Assembly (NCBI RefSeq): GCF_001984575.1
Contig: NZ_LZNS01000001.1
Span: forward strand, 7,269,012 to 7,333,011
Reading direction: 5' to 3'
DNA from: Streptomyces sp. MP131-18
Lineage (GTDB): Bacteria; Actinomycetota; Actinomycetes; Streptomycetales; Streptomycetaceae
Length of the DNA stretch: 64,000 nucleotides
Position 1 is the first letter of the stretch. Each line of letters begins with the position of its first letter. A model generated the notes under the pieces. It was not told where the DNA came from. It searched no databases and saw nothing but the letters and a program-made list of their open reading frames with translations. This document shows, in pieces, positions 20,182 to 28,529 of this stretch. Both the position numbers and the translations under genes were made by a program.

Positions 20182-21114
20182 ATGAGGCTCGTCTTCGCCG
20201 GCACGCCCGAGGTAGCCGTTCCCGCCCTGGACGCCCTGCTCGCCTCGGACCGGCACGAGGTCGTCGCCGTCGTCACCCGGCCCGACGCGCCCGCGGGCCG
20301 CGGCCGGCGCCTGGTCCCCAGCCCCGTGGCCGAACGCGCCCGGGAGGCCGGGATCGAGATCCTCCGGCCGCACAGGCCACGCGACCCCGCCTTCCTCGAC
20401 CGGCTCAGGGAGATCGCGCCGGACTGCTGCCCGGTCGTCGCCTACGGTGCACTGCTGCCCAAGGCCGCCCTGGACATCCCGCCCCGCGGCTGGGTCAACC
20501 TGCACTTCTCGCTGCTCCCCGCCTGGCGTGGCGCGGCACCGGTCCAGCACGCGCTGCTCGCGGGGGACGAGATCACCGGCGCCGCCACGTTCCTCATCGA
20601 GGAGGGCCTGGACTCCGGTCCGGTGTTCGGGGTGCTGACCGAGGAGATCCGGCGCGACGACACCAGCGGCGATCTGCTGACCCGGCTCGCGCTCGCCGGG
20701 TCCGGGCTGCTGGCCGCCACCATGGACGGGATCGAGGACGGCACACTGGCCCCGAGGCCGCAGCCCGCGGAGGGCGTGAGCCTCGCCCCCAAGCTCAGCG
20801 TCGAGGACGCCGCCGTCGACTGGGCCATGCCCGCCCTGCACGTCCACCGGCAGGTCCGCGCCTGCACCCCTGCGCCGGGCGCGTGGACCCTCTTCCGCGG
20901 CGAACGCCTGAAGCTGCGGCAGGTCACGCCGGTGCCGGAGCGGACCGGCCTGGCGCCGGGCGAGCTGGCCGCGGAGAAGCAGACCGTGCACGCGGGCACC
21001 GGCTCGCACGCCGTCGAGCTGGTCTGGGTGCAGCCCCAGGGCAAGAAGCCGATGCGCGCCGCGGACTGGGCCAGGGGCGTCCGCGTCACCCCCGGCGAGC
21101 GGCTCGGAAGCTGA
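20182..21114 (+). CDS. fmt: Methionyl-tRNA formyltransferase
   Basis: Fmt formylates initiator Met-tRNA. The 310-residue protein has MRLVFAGTPEVAVPALDALL at the N-terminus. The folate/catalytic segment is NLHFSLLPAWRGAAPVQHAL, followed by ITGAATFLIEEGLDSGPV (about residues 133-151). A C-terminal OB-like tRNA-binding domain follows residue 205. The ATG at 20182 follows GAGAGGTG. rsmB begins 58 bases later in the same direction, a pairing common in bacteria. Confidence 0.97.
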   Translation: MRLVFAGTPEVAVPALDALLASDRHEVVAVVTRPDAPAGRGRRLVPSPVAERAREAGIEILRPHRPRDPAFLDRLREIAPDCCPVVAYGALLPKAALDIPPRGWVNLHFSLLPAWRGAAPVQHALLAGDEITGAATFLIEEGLDSGPVFGVLTEEIRRDDTSGDLLTRLALAGSGLLAATMDGIEDGTLAPRPQPAEGVSLAPKLSVEDAAVDWAMPALHVHRQVRACTPAPGAWTLFRGERLKLRQVTPVPERTGLAPGELAAEKQTVHAGTGSHAVELVWVQPQGKKPMRAADWARGVRVTPGERLGS

Positions 21115-21172
21115 GAACTCCGCCGTAGGCTTGAACCACACCCTGTCCCGTACCACCGGAGTTGACCTTTCT

Positions 21173-22588
21173 GTGAGCAGCCGGCCGCGCCGACCCGCCA
21201 GGCCCTACCGACGACCCCGCCGGGACCCGGTGCGGATTCTCGCCTTCGACGCGCTGCGCGCCGTCGACGAGCGCGACGCCTATGCCAATCTCGTGCTGCC
21301 CCCGATGCTGGCCAGGGCCAGGTCCGCCGGCACGCTCGACGCCAGGGACGCCGCCCTGGCCACGGAGCTGGTCTACGGAACGCTGCGCCGCCAGGGCACC
21401 TACGACGCGGTGCTGGCCGAGTGCGTGGACCGGCCGCTGCGCGAGGTCGACCCGCCGGTGCTCGACGTGCTCTCGCTCGGCGCGCACCAGCTGCTCGCCA
21501 CCCGCATCCCCAGCCACGCGGCCGTCAGCGCGACCGTCGAGCTGGCGCGGTGCGTACTCGGCGACGGGCGGGCCAAGTTCGTCAACGCCGTGCTCCGCCG
21601 TGTCGCGGCCCACGACCTGGACGGCTGGCTGACGCGGCTGGCGCCGCCCTACGACGACGACCCCGAACGTCACCTGTCCCTGGTGCACGCCCACCCGCGG
21701 TGGATCGTCGCGGCCCTGTGGGACGCGCTCGGCGGGGGCCGGGAGGGCATCGAGAGCCTGCTGGCCGCGGACAACGAACGGCCCCGCGTGACCCTCGCGG
21801 CCCGGCCGGGGCGCTCCACCGTGGCCGAGCTGCTGGCGGACGGGCGGGCCGACCCGGGGCGCTGGTCCCCGTACGCGGCACGGCTGGCCGAGGGCGGCGA
21901 GCCCGGCGCGCTCGACGCCGTCCGGGACGGCCGCGCGGGCGTGCAGGACGAGGGCAGCCAGCTGGTGGCGCTCGCCCTGGCGAACGCGCCGCTGACCGGC
22001 GGCGACACCCGTTGGCTCGATGGCTGTGCGGGCCCGGGCGGCAAGGCGGCGCTGCTCGCCGGGCTCGCCGCCGAGCGCGGGGCCACGCTGCTCGCGGCGG
22101 AGAAGCAGCCGCACCGGGCCAAGCTCGTCGCCCGCACCCTGGCGGGCAATCCGGGCCCTGCGCACACGGTCGTGGCCGACGGCACCAGGCCCGCCTGGCG
22201 GCCGGGCGCGTTCGACCGCGTCCTGGTGGACGTGCCCTGCACCGGGCTCGGCGCGCTGCGCCGCCGCCCCGAGGCGCGCTGGCGCCGCGGTCCCGAGGAC
22301 ATCGACAGGCTCACCTCGGTGCAGCGCGAGCTGCTGCGCGGGGCGCTGCGGGCGGTCCGGCCGGGCGGAGTCGTGGGGTACGCGACCTGTTCGCCGCATC
22401 TGGCCGAAACCCGCCTGGTCGTCGCGGACGTGCTGAAGGGACTGACGGACACCGGCGCGGAGTGGGTGGACGCCCGTCCGCTGCTGCCCGGTGTGCCGGA
22501 TCTCGGCGAGGGGCCGGACGTTCAGCTGTGGCCGCACCTGCACGGCACCGACGCCATGTACCTGGCGCTGCTGCGGCGGACCCGGTAG
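21173..22588 (+). CDS. rsmB: 16S rRNA (cytosine-967-C5)-methyltransferase RsmB-like
   Basis: The 471-residue protein has an N-terminal NusB-like RNA-binding domain (AFDALRAVDERDAYANLVL to about residue 140) and a C-terminal SAM methyltransferase domain. The SAM site is DGCAGPGGKAALLAGLA. The two conserved cysteines are in DVPCTGLGALRRRPEARW and YATCSPHLAETR. The GTG at 21173 is preferred because the protein then starts MSSRPRRPARPYRR; the open frame from 21131 has no ribosome site. TAGGCT at 21126-21131 is a candidate -10 box. Confidence 0.93.
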   Translation: MSSRPRRPARPYRRPRRDPVRILAFDALRAVDERDAYANLVLPPMLARARSAGTLDARDAALATELVYGTLRRQGTYDAVLAECVDRPLREVDPPVLDVLSLGAHQLLATRIPSHAAVSATVELARCVLGDGRAKFVNAVLRRVAAHDLDGWLTRLAPPYDDDPERHLSLVHAHPRWIVAALWDALGGGREGIESLLAADNERPRVTLAARPGRSTVAELLADGRADPGRWSPYAARLAEGGEPGALDAVRDGRAGVQDEGSQLVALALANAPLTGGDTRWLDGCAGPGGKAALLAGLAAERGATLLAAEKQPHRAKLVARTLAGNPGPAHTVVADGTRPAWRPGAFDRVLVDVPCTGLGALRRRPEARWRRGPEDIDRLTSVQRELLRGALRAVRPGGVVGYATCSPHLAETRLVVADVLKGLTDTGAEWVDARPLLPGVPDLGEGPDVQLWPHLHGTDAMYLALLRRTR

Positions 22589-22637
22589 GGGGCGGGCGGC
22601 CCGTTCGGCCGCGCTGACATGCTGAATACTTGAGGCC

Positions 22638-23312
22638 ATGGCTCAGATCAACCCCAGCATGCTGTCAGCCGACTTCGCCCGCCTCGCCGAGGAGGCGGCG
22701 GCCGTCGAGGGCGCCGACTGGCTGCACATCGACGTGATGGACAACCACTTCGTGCCCAACCTGACGCTCGGGCTGCCCGTCGTCGAGGCGCTGGGCAGGG
22801 CCACCGGCACCCCGCTCGACTGCCACTTGATGATCGAGGACCCCGACCGCTGGGCGCCGGGTTTCGTCGAGGCCGGGGCGGGCTCCGTCACCTTCCACGC
22901 CGAGGCCGCCGCGGCTCCGGTGCGGCTGGCACGCGAGATCAGGGCCAAGGGCGCGCGGGCCTCGCTGGCGCTGAAACCGGCCACGCCGATCGAGCCGTTC
23001 GAAGACCTGCTGCCCGAGCTGGACATGGTGCTGGTGATGACGGTGGAGCCGGGGTTCGGCGGGCAGTCGTTCCTCGACATCATGCTGCCGAAGATCCGCC
23101 GTACCCGGCAGCTCATCGACCGGCACGGGCTGCCGCTGTGGCTCCAGGTGGACGGCGGGGTCTCGGCCTCGACGATCGAACGGTGCGCCGAGGCCGGCGC
23201 CGACGTTTTCGTCGCCGGATCGGCCGTCTACGGTGCGGACGATCCGGCGGCGGCCGTCGCGTCGCTCCGCGCCCAGGCCGAAAAGGCCGCCTCCCGCCCC
23301 ACATCGGGATGA
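22638..23312 (+). CDS. rpe: Ribulose-phosphate 3-epimerase
   Basis: Rpe interconverts ribulose-5-phosphate and xylulose-5-phosphate in the pentose phosphate pathway. The 224-residue TIM barrel shows INPSMLSADFARL, HIDVMDNHFVPNLTLG with the catalytic aspartate and metal ligands, VMTVEPGFGGQSFL, and the phosphate-binding QVDGGVSASTIERCAEAGAD. The ATG at 22638 has only a weak, close GAGG before it. The next gene is a SorC-family regulator, which often senses sugar phosphates. Confidence 0.97.
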   Translation: MAQINPSMLSADFARLAEEAAAVEGADWLHIDVMDNHFVPNLTLGLPVVEALGRATGTPLDCHLMIEDPDRWAPGFVEAGAGSVTFHAEAAAAPVRLAREIRAKGARASLALKPATPIEPFEDLLPELDMVLVMTVEPGFGGQSFLDIMLPKIRRTRQLIDRHGLPLWLQVDGGVSASTIERCAEAGADVFVAGSAVYGADDPAAAVASLRAQAEKAASRPTSG

Positions 23313-23396
23313 ACAGCTGCTGTCGATCCGGTTCTCCGCCTCCCGCGGGGTGCAGGGCCAGGACCGGTGGTGCCCGGCATCTGCGAGGATGAACAG
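23307..23396 (+). repeat. Direct repeats GGATGAACAG flanking the rpe-SorC gap
   Basis: Exact 10-base copies lie at 23307-23316 (across the rpe stop) and 23387-23396 (39 bases before the regulator start), 80 bases apart. The TGAACA core is of the kind seen in operators of SorC/DeoR-Bacillus-type regulators. They are good candidates for autoregulatory sites of the downstream gene. Confidence 0.45.
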
Positions 23397-23434
23397 GCGA
23401 ACGTGAGCGGGGACACAAGGCGGAGGACAGTGAG

Positions 23435-24454
23435 GTGAATGCGGTGCCGACCGGCAGGTCAGCCACACGAATGGGGCCCGCCGAGCTGATGCAGGCGGCC
23501 GCAATGGCGCGCCGCTTCTACTTGGAAGGCAAGTCGAAGATCCAGATTGCCGACGAGTTCGGGGTCAGCCGGTTCAAGGTCGCCCGCGTGCTGGAGTCCG
23601 CGGTGGAGCACGACCTGGTGCGCATCGAGATCAGGGTTCCCGCCGAGCTGGACGCGGAGCGCTCCGACGCGCTGCGCGCCCGCTACGGCCTGCGGCACGT
23701 GGTGGTGGCCGAGTCGCCGTCCGGCACGGCGGACGACACGCCCGATCCCGAGCATCTGGGCGAGGTGGCGGCGGAGCTGCTGGGGGAGCTGGTCTCGGAG
23801 GGGGACGTGCTCGGCCTGGCGTGGGGGCGTTCGACGATTCACATGGCGGCGGCCCTGCGCGAGCTTCCGCCGTGCACCGTGGTGCAGTTGACCGGGGTAT
23901 ACGACGCGGGGACGGCGGAGCGCGGCTCGGTCGAGGCGGTGCGGCGCGCGGCGGCCGTTTCGGGCGGGGCGGCGCACCCGATCTACGCGCCGATGCTGCT
24001 GCCCGATCCGGGCACCGCGGCGGCGCTGCGCAGGCAGCCGGGGATCGCGGCGGCGTTCGAATATTTCGACAAGGTCACGATCGCCGCGGTGTCGATCGGC
24101 TCGTGGGAGCCCGGCATCTCGGCCGTGCACGACATGCTGGCCAAGGACGAGCGGGAGCACTATGCCTCGCTCGGGGTGGCGGCCGAGATGTCGGCGCACC
24201 TGTTCGCGGCGGACGGCCGCCGCGTCGGGCGCGATCTGGGGGAGCGGTGCATCACCGTGGAGGCCGAGCGGCTGCGCCGGGTGCCCGAGGTCGTGGCCAT
24301 CGCGGGCGGGCGGCGCAAGGCGGACGCCATCGGGGCGGTGCTGCGCTCGGGACTGGTGACGAGCCTGGTCACCGACTCGGCGGCGGCGGACCGGCTGCTG
24401 TCCCAGCCGTCCGGGCGGCAGCCCGCCCTGGACCGCTCGGACCCGGACGCGTAG
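23435..24454 (+). CDS. SorC-family sugar-binding transcriptional regulator
   Basis: This 339-residue protein has an N-terminal helix-turn-helix (AARRFYLEGKSKIQIADEFG, then VSRFKVARVLESAVEHDLV at about residues 25-60). A long Rossmann-like effector domain typical of SorC/CggR regulators follows. LAWGRSTIHMAAAL and SIGSWEPGISAVHD lie in the phosphate-sugar binding region. The GTG at 23435 follows GGAGG. It lies downstream of rpe in the same direction, so a pentose-phosphate ligand is a reasonable guess. Its last 86 bases overlap the convergent oxidoreductase gene. Confidence 0.9.
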   Translation: MNAVPTGRSATRMGPAELMQAAAMARRFYLEGKSKIQIADEFGVSRFKVARVLESAVEHDLVRIEIRVPAELDAERSDALRARYGLRHVVVAESPSGTADDTPDPEHLGEVAAELLGELVSEGDVLGLAWGRSTIHMAAALRELPPCTVVQLTGVYDAGTAERGSVEAVRRAAAVSGGAAHPIYAPMLLPDPGTAAALRRQPGIAAAFEYFDKVTIAAVSIGSWEPGISAVHDMLAKDEREHYASLGVAAEMSAHLFAADGRRVGRDLGERCITVEAERLRRVPEVVAIAGGRRKADAIGAVLRSGLVTSLVTDSAAADRLLSQPSGRQPALDRSDPDA

Positions 24455-25349
24455 CTCGGGCGGCGCGGACCGGGCCGATGATCTCCTGTGCCGCCCACCG
24501 GGCCGCCCCCGGCGGGAACGGCATCGGCAGGCTGAGCACGATATGGCTGATGCCCGCGTCGATCAGGCCGAGCACGGCCGTGCGCGTCGCGGCGGGGTCG
24601 TCGTAGGAGACGTGCAGCTGTGCGGAGCGGGTGATCTCCCCGGGGTCCCGGCCGACGGCCGCGCACTGCGCGTCCAGGGCCAGGACGCGGGCGCGGACCT
24701 GGGCGATGGTGTGGTGCGGCGGCCCCTGGACGTTCCACAGGTCGGCGTGCAGGGCGGCCACGCGCAGGGCGCCGGTGCCCGCTCCGCCCACGAGCAGCGG
24801 GAGGTGGCGGTCGGGGCGAGGCTCGCAGTGGGCGCCGGCCGGCCGGTAGTGGCGGCCGTGGAAGCCGACCAGGTCCCGCGTCCACAGCAGGCGCAGCACG
24901 GTGCACGCCTCGTCGAGGCGGGCCACGCCCTCGGCGTGCGGGACCAGGCCGAGGCCGTACGCCGGGTATTCGGCGGCCGCGGGGCTCTCTGCCCCGGCCC
25001 GCAGCGTGGCGCCGACGCCGACGCCGACGGTCAGGCGGCCGCGCGCGATGGCGTCCGTGGTCGCGGCGATCTTCGCGAGCACGGCGGGCGAGCGGATTCC
25101 GTTGCCGGTGACGAGCAGTCCGAGTCCGAGGCGCCGGGTCCGCGCGGCGAGGGCGGCCAGCAGGGTCCAGCCCTCAAGGACGGGGGCGTCCTGGCGGCCG
25201 AACACCGGGAGGAGGTGGTCCCACAGCCAGGCGTGTTCGATCTCCGGCAGCTCGTCCGCCTCCTGCCACACGCGCAAGATCTCGTCGTAGCCGGTCCCGA
25301 CGGGCGTGGTCTTGATACCGAAGCTCAGCGGGGCGCCGTGTGCGGTCAT
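24369..25349 (-). CDS. LLM-class (luciferase-like) flavin-dependent oxidoreductase
   Basis: This 326-residue protein has the bacterial luciferase/F420-dependent fold: FGIKTTPVGTGYDEILRVWQ, HAWLWDHLLPVFGR, GLLVTGNGIRSPAVLAKIAAT, and LTVGVGVGATL. The substrate is unknown. In actinobacteria such enzymes may use F420H2 or FMNH2. The stop at 24369 makes the last 28 residues overlap the SorC gene antisense. That tail (GPSGPGRAAARTAG) is low-complexity and probably not part of the fold. The ATG at 25349 follows GGGGA on the minus strand. Confidence 0.88.
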   Translation of the reverse strand: MTAHGAPLSFGIKTTPVGTGYDEILRVWQEADELPEIEHAWLWDHLLPVFGRQDAPVLEGWTLLAALAARTRRLGLGLLVTGNGIRSPAVLAKIAATTDAIARGRLTVGVGVGATLRAGAESPAAAEYPAYGLGLVPHAEGVARLDEACTVLRLLWTRDLVGFHGRHYRPAGAHCEPRPDRHLPLLVGGAGTGALRVAALHADLWNVQGPPHHTIAQVRARVLALDAQCAAVGRDPGEITRSAQLHVSYDDPAATRTAVLGLIDAGISHIVLSLPMPFPPGAARWAAQEIIGPVRAARATRPGPSGPGRAAARTAGTAAGPPPPSR

Positions 25350-25560
25350 GATCGTTCCCCTCTCCGGGCGCCATCGCTACCCGCCCCCGTGCAGGGCCAT
25401 GCCCGCCGCGGGCCGGGCTCGCCGTGCGAACGGGTGTGCGTAAGTTCCGGGCGCGGCCCCTCCGGCTCGTCGGTCCGCGCGGGGATCGGAGATAATGACA
25501 CAGGAGCCGCAGCTCCCCACCGGCCGAATCCGTACCGCAGCAGGTGAGAGAGCGAGCGAC

Positions 25561-27000
25561 ATGAGGTTCCTCAACGATTCCGCGCCGTCCTACGATCTGA
25601 CGTACGACGACGTTTTCATGGTCCCCAACCGTTCGGCGGTCGGCTCCCGTCTGGGCGTGGACCTTGCCGCTCCCGACGGGACGGGCACCACCATTCCCCT
25701 CGTCGTGGCCAACATGACCGCGGTCGCGGGCCGCCGGATGGCCGAGACGGTCGCCCGCCGGGGCGCCCTCGCGGTGATCCCGCAGGACATTCCGCTCGAC
25801 GTCGTCACCGAGGTCATCGGCTGGGTGAAGCGCCGCCACCTGGTGCTGGACACCCCGATCGTCCTCGCCCCGACCCAGACCGTCGCCGACGCCCTCGCGC
25901 TGCTGCCGAAGCGTGCGCACGGCGCCGGGGTGGTGGTCTCCGCGGAACGTCCGGTCGGCATCGTCACGGAGGCGGACCTGACGGGAGTGGACCGGTTCAC
26001 GCAGGTGGGCGAGGTGATGTCCCGCGATCTGCTGGTGCTCGACGCGACGCAGGACCCGCGGGAGGCGTTCACCGCCCTGGACTCCGCCCACCGCAAGATT
26101 GCGCCCGCGGTCGATCGGGGCGGCCGCCTCGTCGGCATACTCAGCCGCAAGGGCGCGCTGCGCGCCACGCTGTACACGCCCGCCACGGACGACCGCGGGC
26201 AGCTGCGGATCGCGGCGGCGGTCGGGGTCAACGGCGATGTGGCGGGCCGCGCGAAGGCGCTGCTCGAAGCCGGGGTCGACACCCTGGTGGTGGACACGGC
26301 CCACGGCCACCAGGAGTCGATGCTCGCCACCGTCCGCGCGGTCCGCGGCCTCGATCCGCAGGTGCCCGTCGTCGCGGGCAACGTGGTCTCCGCCGCGGGC
26401 ACCCGCGACCTCATCGAGGCCGGGGCCGACATCGTGAAGGTGGGCGTCGGACCCGGCGCCATGTGCACCACCCGCATGATGACCGGGGTCGGCCGTCCCC
26501 AGTTCTCCGCGGTGCTCGAATGCGCCGCCGAGGCACGGAAGTTCGGCAAGCACGTGTGGGCCGACGGGGGTGTGCGGCACCCCAGGGACGTGGCCATGGC
26601 GCTGGCCGCCGGCGCGTCGAACGTGATGATCGGCTCGTGGTTCGCCGGGACCTTCGAGTCACCGGGCGACCTCCAGCAGGCCGCCGACGGCCGCCTGTAC
26701 AAGGAGAGTTTCGGCATGGCCTCGGCGCGGGCCGTGCGGAACAGGACCAGCGAGGAGTCGGCCTACGACCGGGCCCGCAAGGGCCTGTTCGAGGAGGGGA
26801 TCTCGACCTCCAGGATGTTTCTCGACCCGGCGCGGCCAGGGGTGGAGGACCTGATCGACTCGATTGTGGCCGGGGTCAGGTCTGCCTGCACCTACGCGGG
26901 GGCGGCGACGCTGGAGGAGTTCACCGAGCGGGCGGTGGTCGGTGTGCAGAGCGCCGCCGGATACGCGGAGGGCCAGCCGCTGCACGCCAGTTGGCTGTGA
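25561..27000 (+). CDS. guaB1: GuaB1-type IMP dehydrogenase-related protein, probable GMP reductase
   Basis: The 479-residue protein has an IMPDH/GMPR barrel interrupted by a CBS pair (about residues 95-205, EVMSRDLLVLDATQD). The catalytic loop is GVGPGAMCTTRMMTGVGRPQ with Cys302, and the following segment is ADGGVRHPRDVAMALAAGAS. The mycobacterial GuaB1 family with CBS domains has been shown to act as GMP reductase (GMP to IMP, purine salvage), so that activity is likelier here than IMP dehydrogenation. The ATG at 25561 is used because MRFLNDSAPSYDLTYDDV matches relatives. Confidence 0.88.
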   Translation: MRFLNDSAPSYDLTYDDVFMVPNRSAVGSRLGVDLAAPDGTGTTIPLVVANMTAVAGRRMAETVARRGALAVIPQDIPLDVVTEVIGWVKRRHLVLDTPIVLAPTQTVADALALLPKRAHGAGVVVSAERPVGIVTEADLTGVDRFTQVGEVMSRDLLVLDATQDPREAFTALDSAHRKIAPAVDRGGRLVGILSRKGALRATLYTPATDDRGQLRIAAAVGVNGDVAGRAKALLEAGVDTLVVDTAHGHQESMLATVRAVRGLDPQVPVVAGNVVSAAGTRDLIEAGADIVKVGVGPGAMCTTRMMTGVGRPQFSAVLECAAEARKFGKHVWADGGVRHPRDVAMALAAGASNVMIGSWFAGTFESPGDLQQAADGRLYKESFGMASARAVRNRTSEESAYDRARKGLFEEGISTSRMFLDPARPGVEDLIDSIVAGVRSACTYAGAATLEEFTERAVVGVQSAAGYAEGQPLHASWL

Positions 27001-27051
27001 TCCGGAGCGGGGGCTGTCGGCCGCGGCCCGCGGTGTGCTGTCCTGCTCGGT

Positions 27052-27744
27052 ATGACTGCACACACCCGTGAGGGATACCGGGGAACGGGCCCGGGCGCCA
27101 TCACCCCGGACGGCTGCGCCGTGGAGCGCTACCTGAGGCTCCCGGTCGGCCGGGAGCCCGACGTCGTGGCCTCGGCCGTGCCGCCGGGCTCCTCCGTTCT
27201 CGAACTGGGCTGCGGCGTGGGGCGGTTGACGCATCCGCTGCTGGCACGCGGTTTCGCCGTCACGGCCGTCGACGAGTCACCGGAGATGCTGGCGCACGTC
27301 CGCGGCGCGCGCACGGTGTGCGCGCCGGCCGAGTCGCTCGACCTGGGCGGGGAACGGTTCGACGTGGTGCTGCTCGGCTCGTTCCTGGTGCACAGCGGCG
27401 ATCCCGAGGTGCGCCGGGGGCTGCTGCGCACCTGCCGCGGCCATGTCGCGGACGGCGGCTGCGTTCTCATCGAACGGGAGGGGGCGGACTGGCACGAGCG
27501 GGTGCCGCGGGAGTCGCGGACCGCGGACGGCGGTCTCGTCCGGGTCGCCGCCGCCGACCCGGTGGGGCCCGACACGTCCTCGATACGGGTCGAGTACGAG
27601 TTCCCCGACGTGGCGTGGACGCAGACGTTCCTGTCCTACCGGTACCGCGGTGACGCCTTCGCCCACGCGCTGGCCGGGGCCGGGCTCGCCGTCGATGCGG
27701 TCCTGACCGAGGACGGCACCTGGGTGCGGGCGCGCCCGGTGTGA
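27052..27744 (+). CDS. Class I SAM-dependent methyltransferase
   Basis: This 230-residue protein has the Rossmann motif I SSVLELGCGVGRLTHPLL, followed by TAVDESPEMLAHVRGA (motif II, about residues 75-90) and VVLLGSFLVHSG (motif IV region). The substrate cannot be read from the sequence. It stands 51 bases after guaB1 in the same direction and could be cotranscribed. The small-molecule methyltransferase fold is clear. Confidence 0.85.
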   Translation: MTAHTREGYRGTGPGAITPDGCAVERYLRLPVGREPDVVASAVPPGSSVLELGCGVGRLTHPLLARGFAVTAVDESPEMLAHVRGARTVCAPAESLDLGGERFDVVLLGSFLVHSGDPEVRRGLLRTCRGHVADGGCVLIEREGADWHERVPRESRTADGGLVRVAAADPVGPDTSSIRVEYEFPDVAWTQTFLSYRYRGDAFAHALAGAGLAVDAVLTEDGTWVRARPV

Positions 27745-27900
27745 GATCCCCCGCGCGCTCCCGCCAGCCCGCGCCCGGGGCGGGTGCCCATGCGCCGTCT
27801 GCGGGGCCCGTGCTGCCCGGCCCCGCCCGGCTGCGCGGCGCCGCAGGTCGGCGGGGGTGTGACGCGCATTGCGCCGGGCGCGGGCCTTTCGTTGGCCGGT

Positions 27901-27929
27901 CTGTCAACTCGCGTAAATGTGCATAGGGT
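27901..27929 (+). promoter_or_regulatory. Candidate promoter of the phospholipase gene
   Basis: CTGTCA (27901-27906), 17 bases, TAGGGT (27924-27929). The surrounding 60 bases are clearly more AT-rich than the rest of the window. The predicted leader is about 80 bases. Confidence 0.4.
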
Positions 27930-28014
27930 TGAGTATTTCATTACCGAGTCGTAACTTCATCTTCCGGTCCCCACACGGCCGTTCACCAGGCCGTCCGAAT
28001 CCCGGAGGATGCGC

Positions 28015-28473
28015 ATGCGCACCCGTCATCGGCTCGCCACCGCTCTGTCCACCGCCGCTCTCGCCGTCGGCACGGTCGCCACCTCGGCCGTGCCGGCCGT
28101 CGCCGCGCCGGCCGACAAGCCCCAGGTGCTGTCCAGTTGGACCCAGACCGGGGGGAACAGCTACAACTCCTGGCTGTCCGCGCGCAACAACCAGGGCGGC
28201 TGGTCGGAGTACGACTTCGACTGGAGCACCGACCTGTGCTCGTGGTCGCCGGACAACCCGTTCGGTTTTCCGTTCGATCTGTCGTGCGCGCGGCATGACT
28301 TCGGGTACCGCAACTACAAGGACCTCGGCACGTTCGACGCGAACAAGGCGCGGCTGGACAGTGCCTTCTACGCGGACCTCCAGCGGGTCTGCGACGACTA
28401 CTCGGGAGCGACGGGCTCGGCCTGCGACGCCACCGCATGGACGTACTACCAGGCGGTCCGCAACCTCGGCTGA
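28015..28473 (+). CDS. Secreted prokaryotic phospholipase A2
   Basis: The 152-residue precursor has a signal peptide (MRTRHRLATALSTAALAVG, cleavage probably after AVA near residue 30). The mature part is a compact Streptomyces-type PLA2 domain. The catalytic His94-Asp95 pair lies in SCARHDFGYRNY, and four cysteines allow the two disulfides known in this family. It hydrolyses the sn-2 ester of phospholipids with calcium. The ATG at 28015 is six bases after GGAGG; the ATG at 28009 overlaps that ribosome site and is unlikely. Confidence 0.92.
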   Translation: MRTRHRLATALSTAALAVGTVATSAVPAVAAPADKPQVLSSWTQTGGNSYNSWLSARNNQGGWSEYDFDWSTDLCSWSPDNPFGFPFDLSCARHDFGYRNYKDLGTFDANKARLDSAFYADLQRVCDDYSGATGSACDATAWTYYQAVRNLG

Positions 28474-28480
28474 CCGCCGT

Positions 28481-28508
28481 GCCCGGCGGGGCCGCCGCCC
28501 CGCCGGGC
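28481..28508. terminator. Bidirectional terminator between PLA2 and MFS genes
   Basis: A 12-base-pair stem (28481-28492 with 28497-28508) closes on a four-base loop. It is located between the two convergent stop codons. Confidence 0.7.
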
Positions 28509-28529
28509 CGCCCGGCCCGGCCGCCCGGC

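Noticed and set aside
25561..27000. Annotation as inosine-5'-monophosphate dehydrogenase GuaB
   Set aside because: The catalytic loop and overall sequence fit the GuaB1 group with CBS domains, for which GMP reductase activity was shown in mycobacteria. It is distinct from the essential GuaB2-type enzyme.
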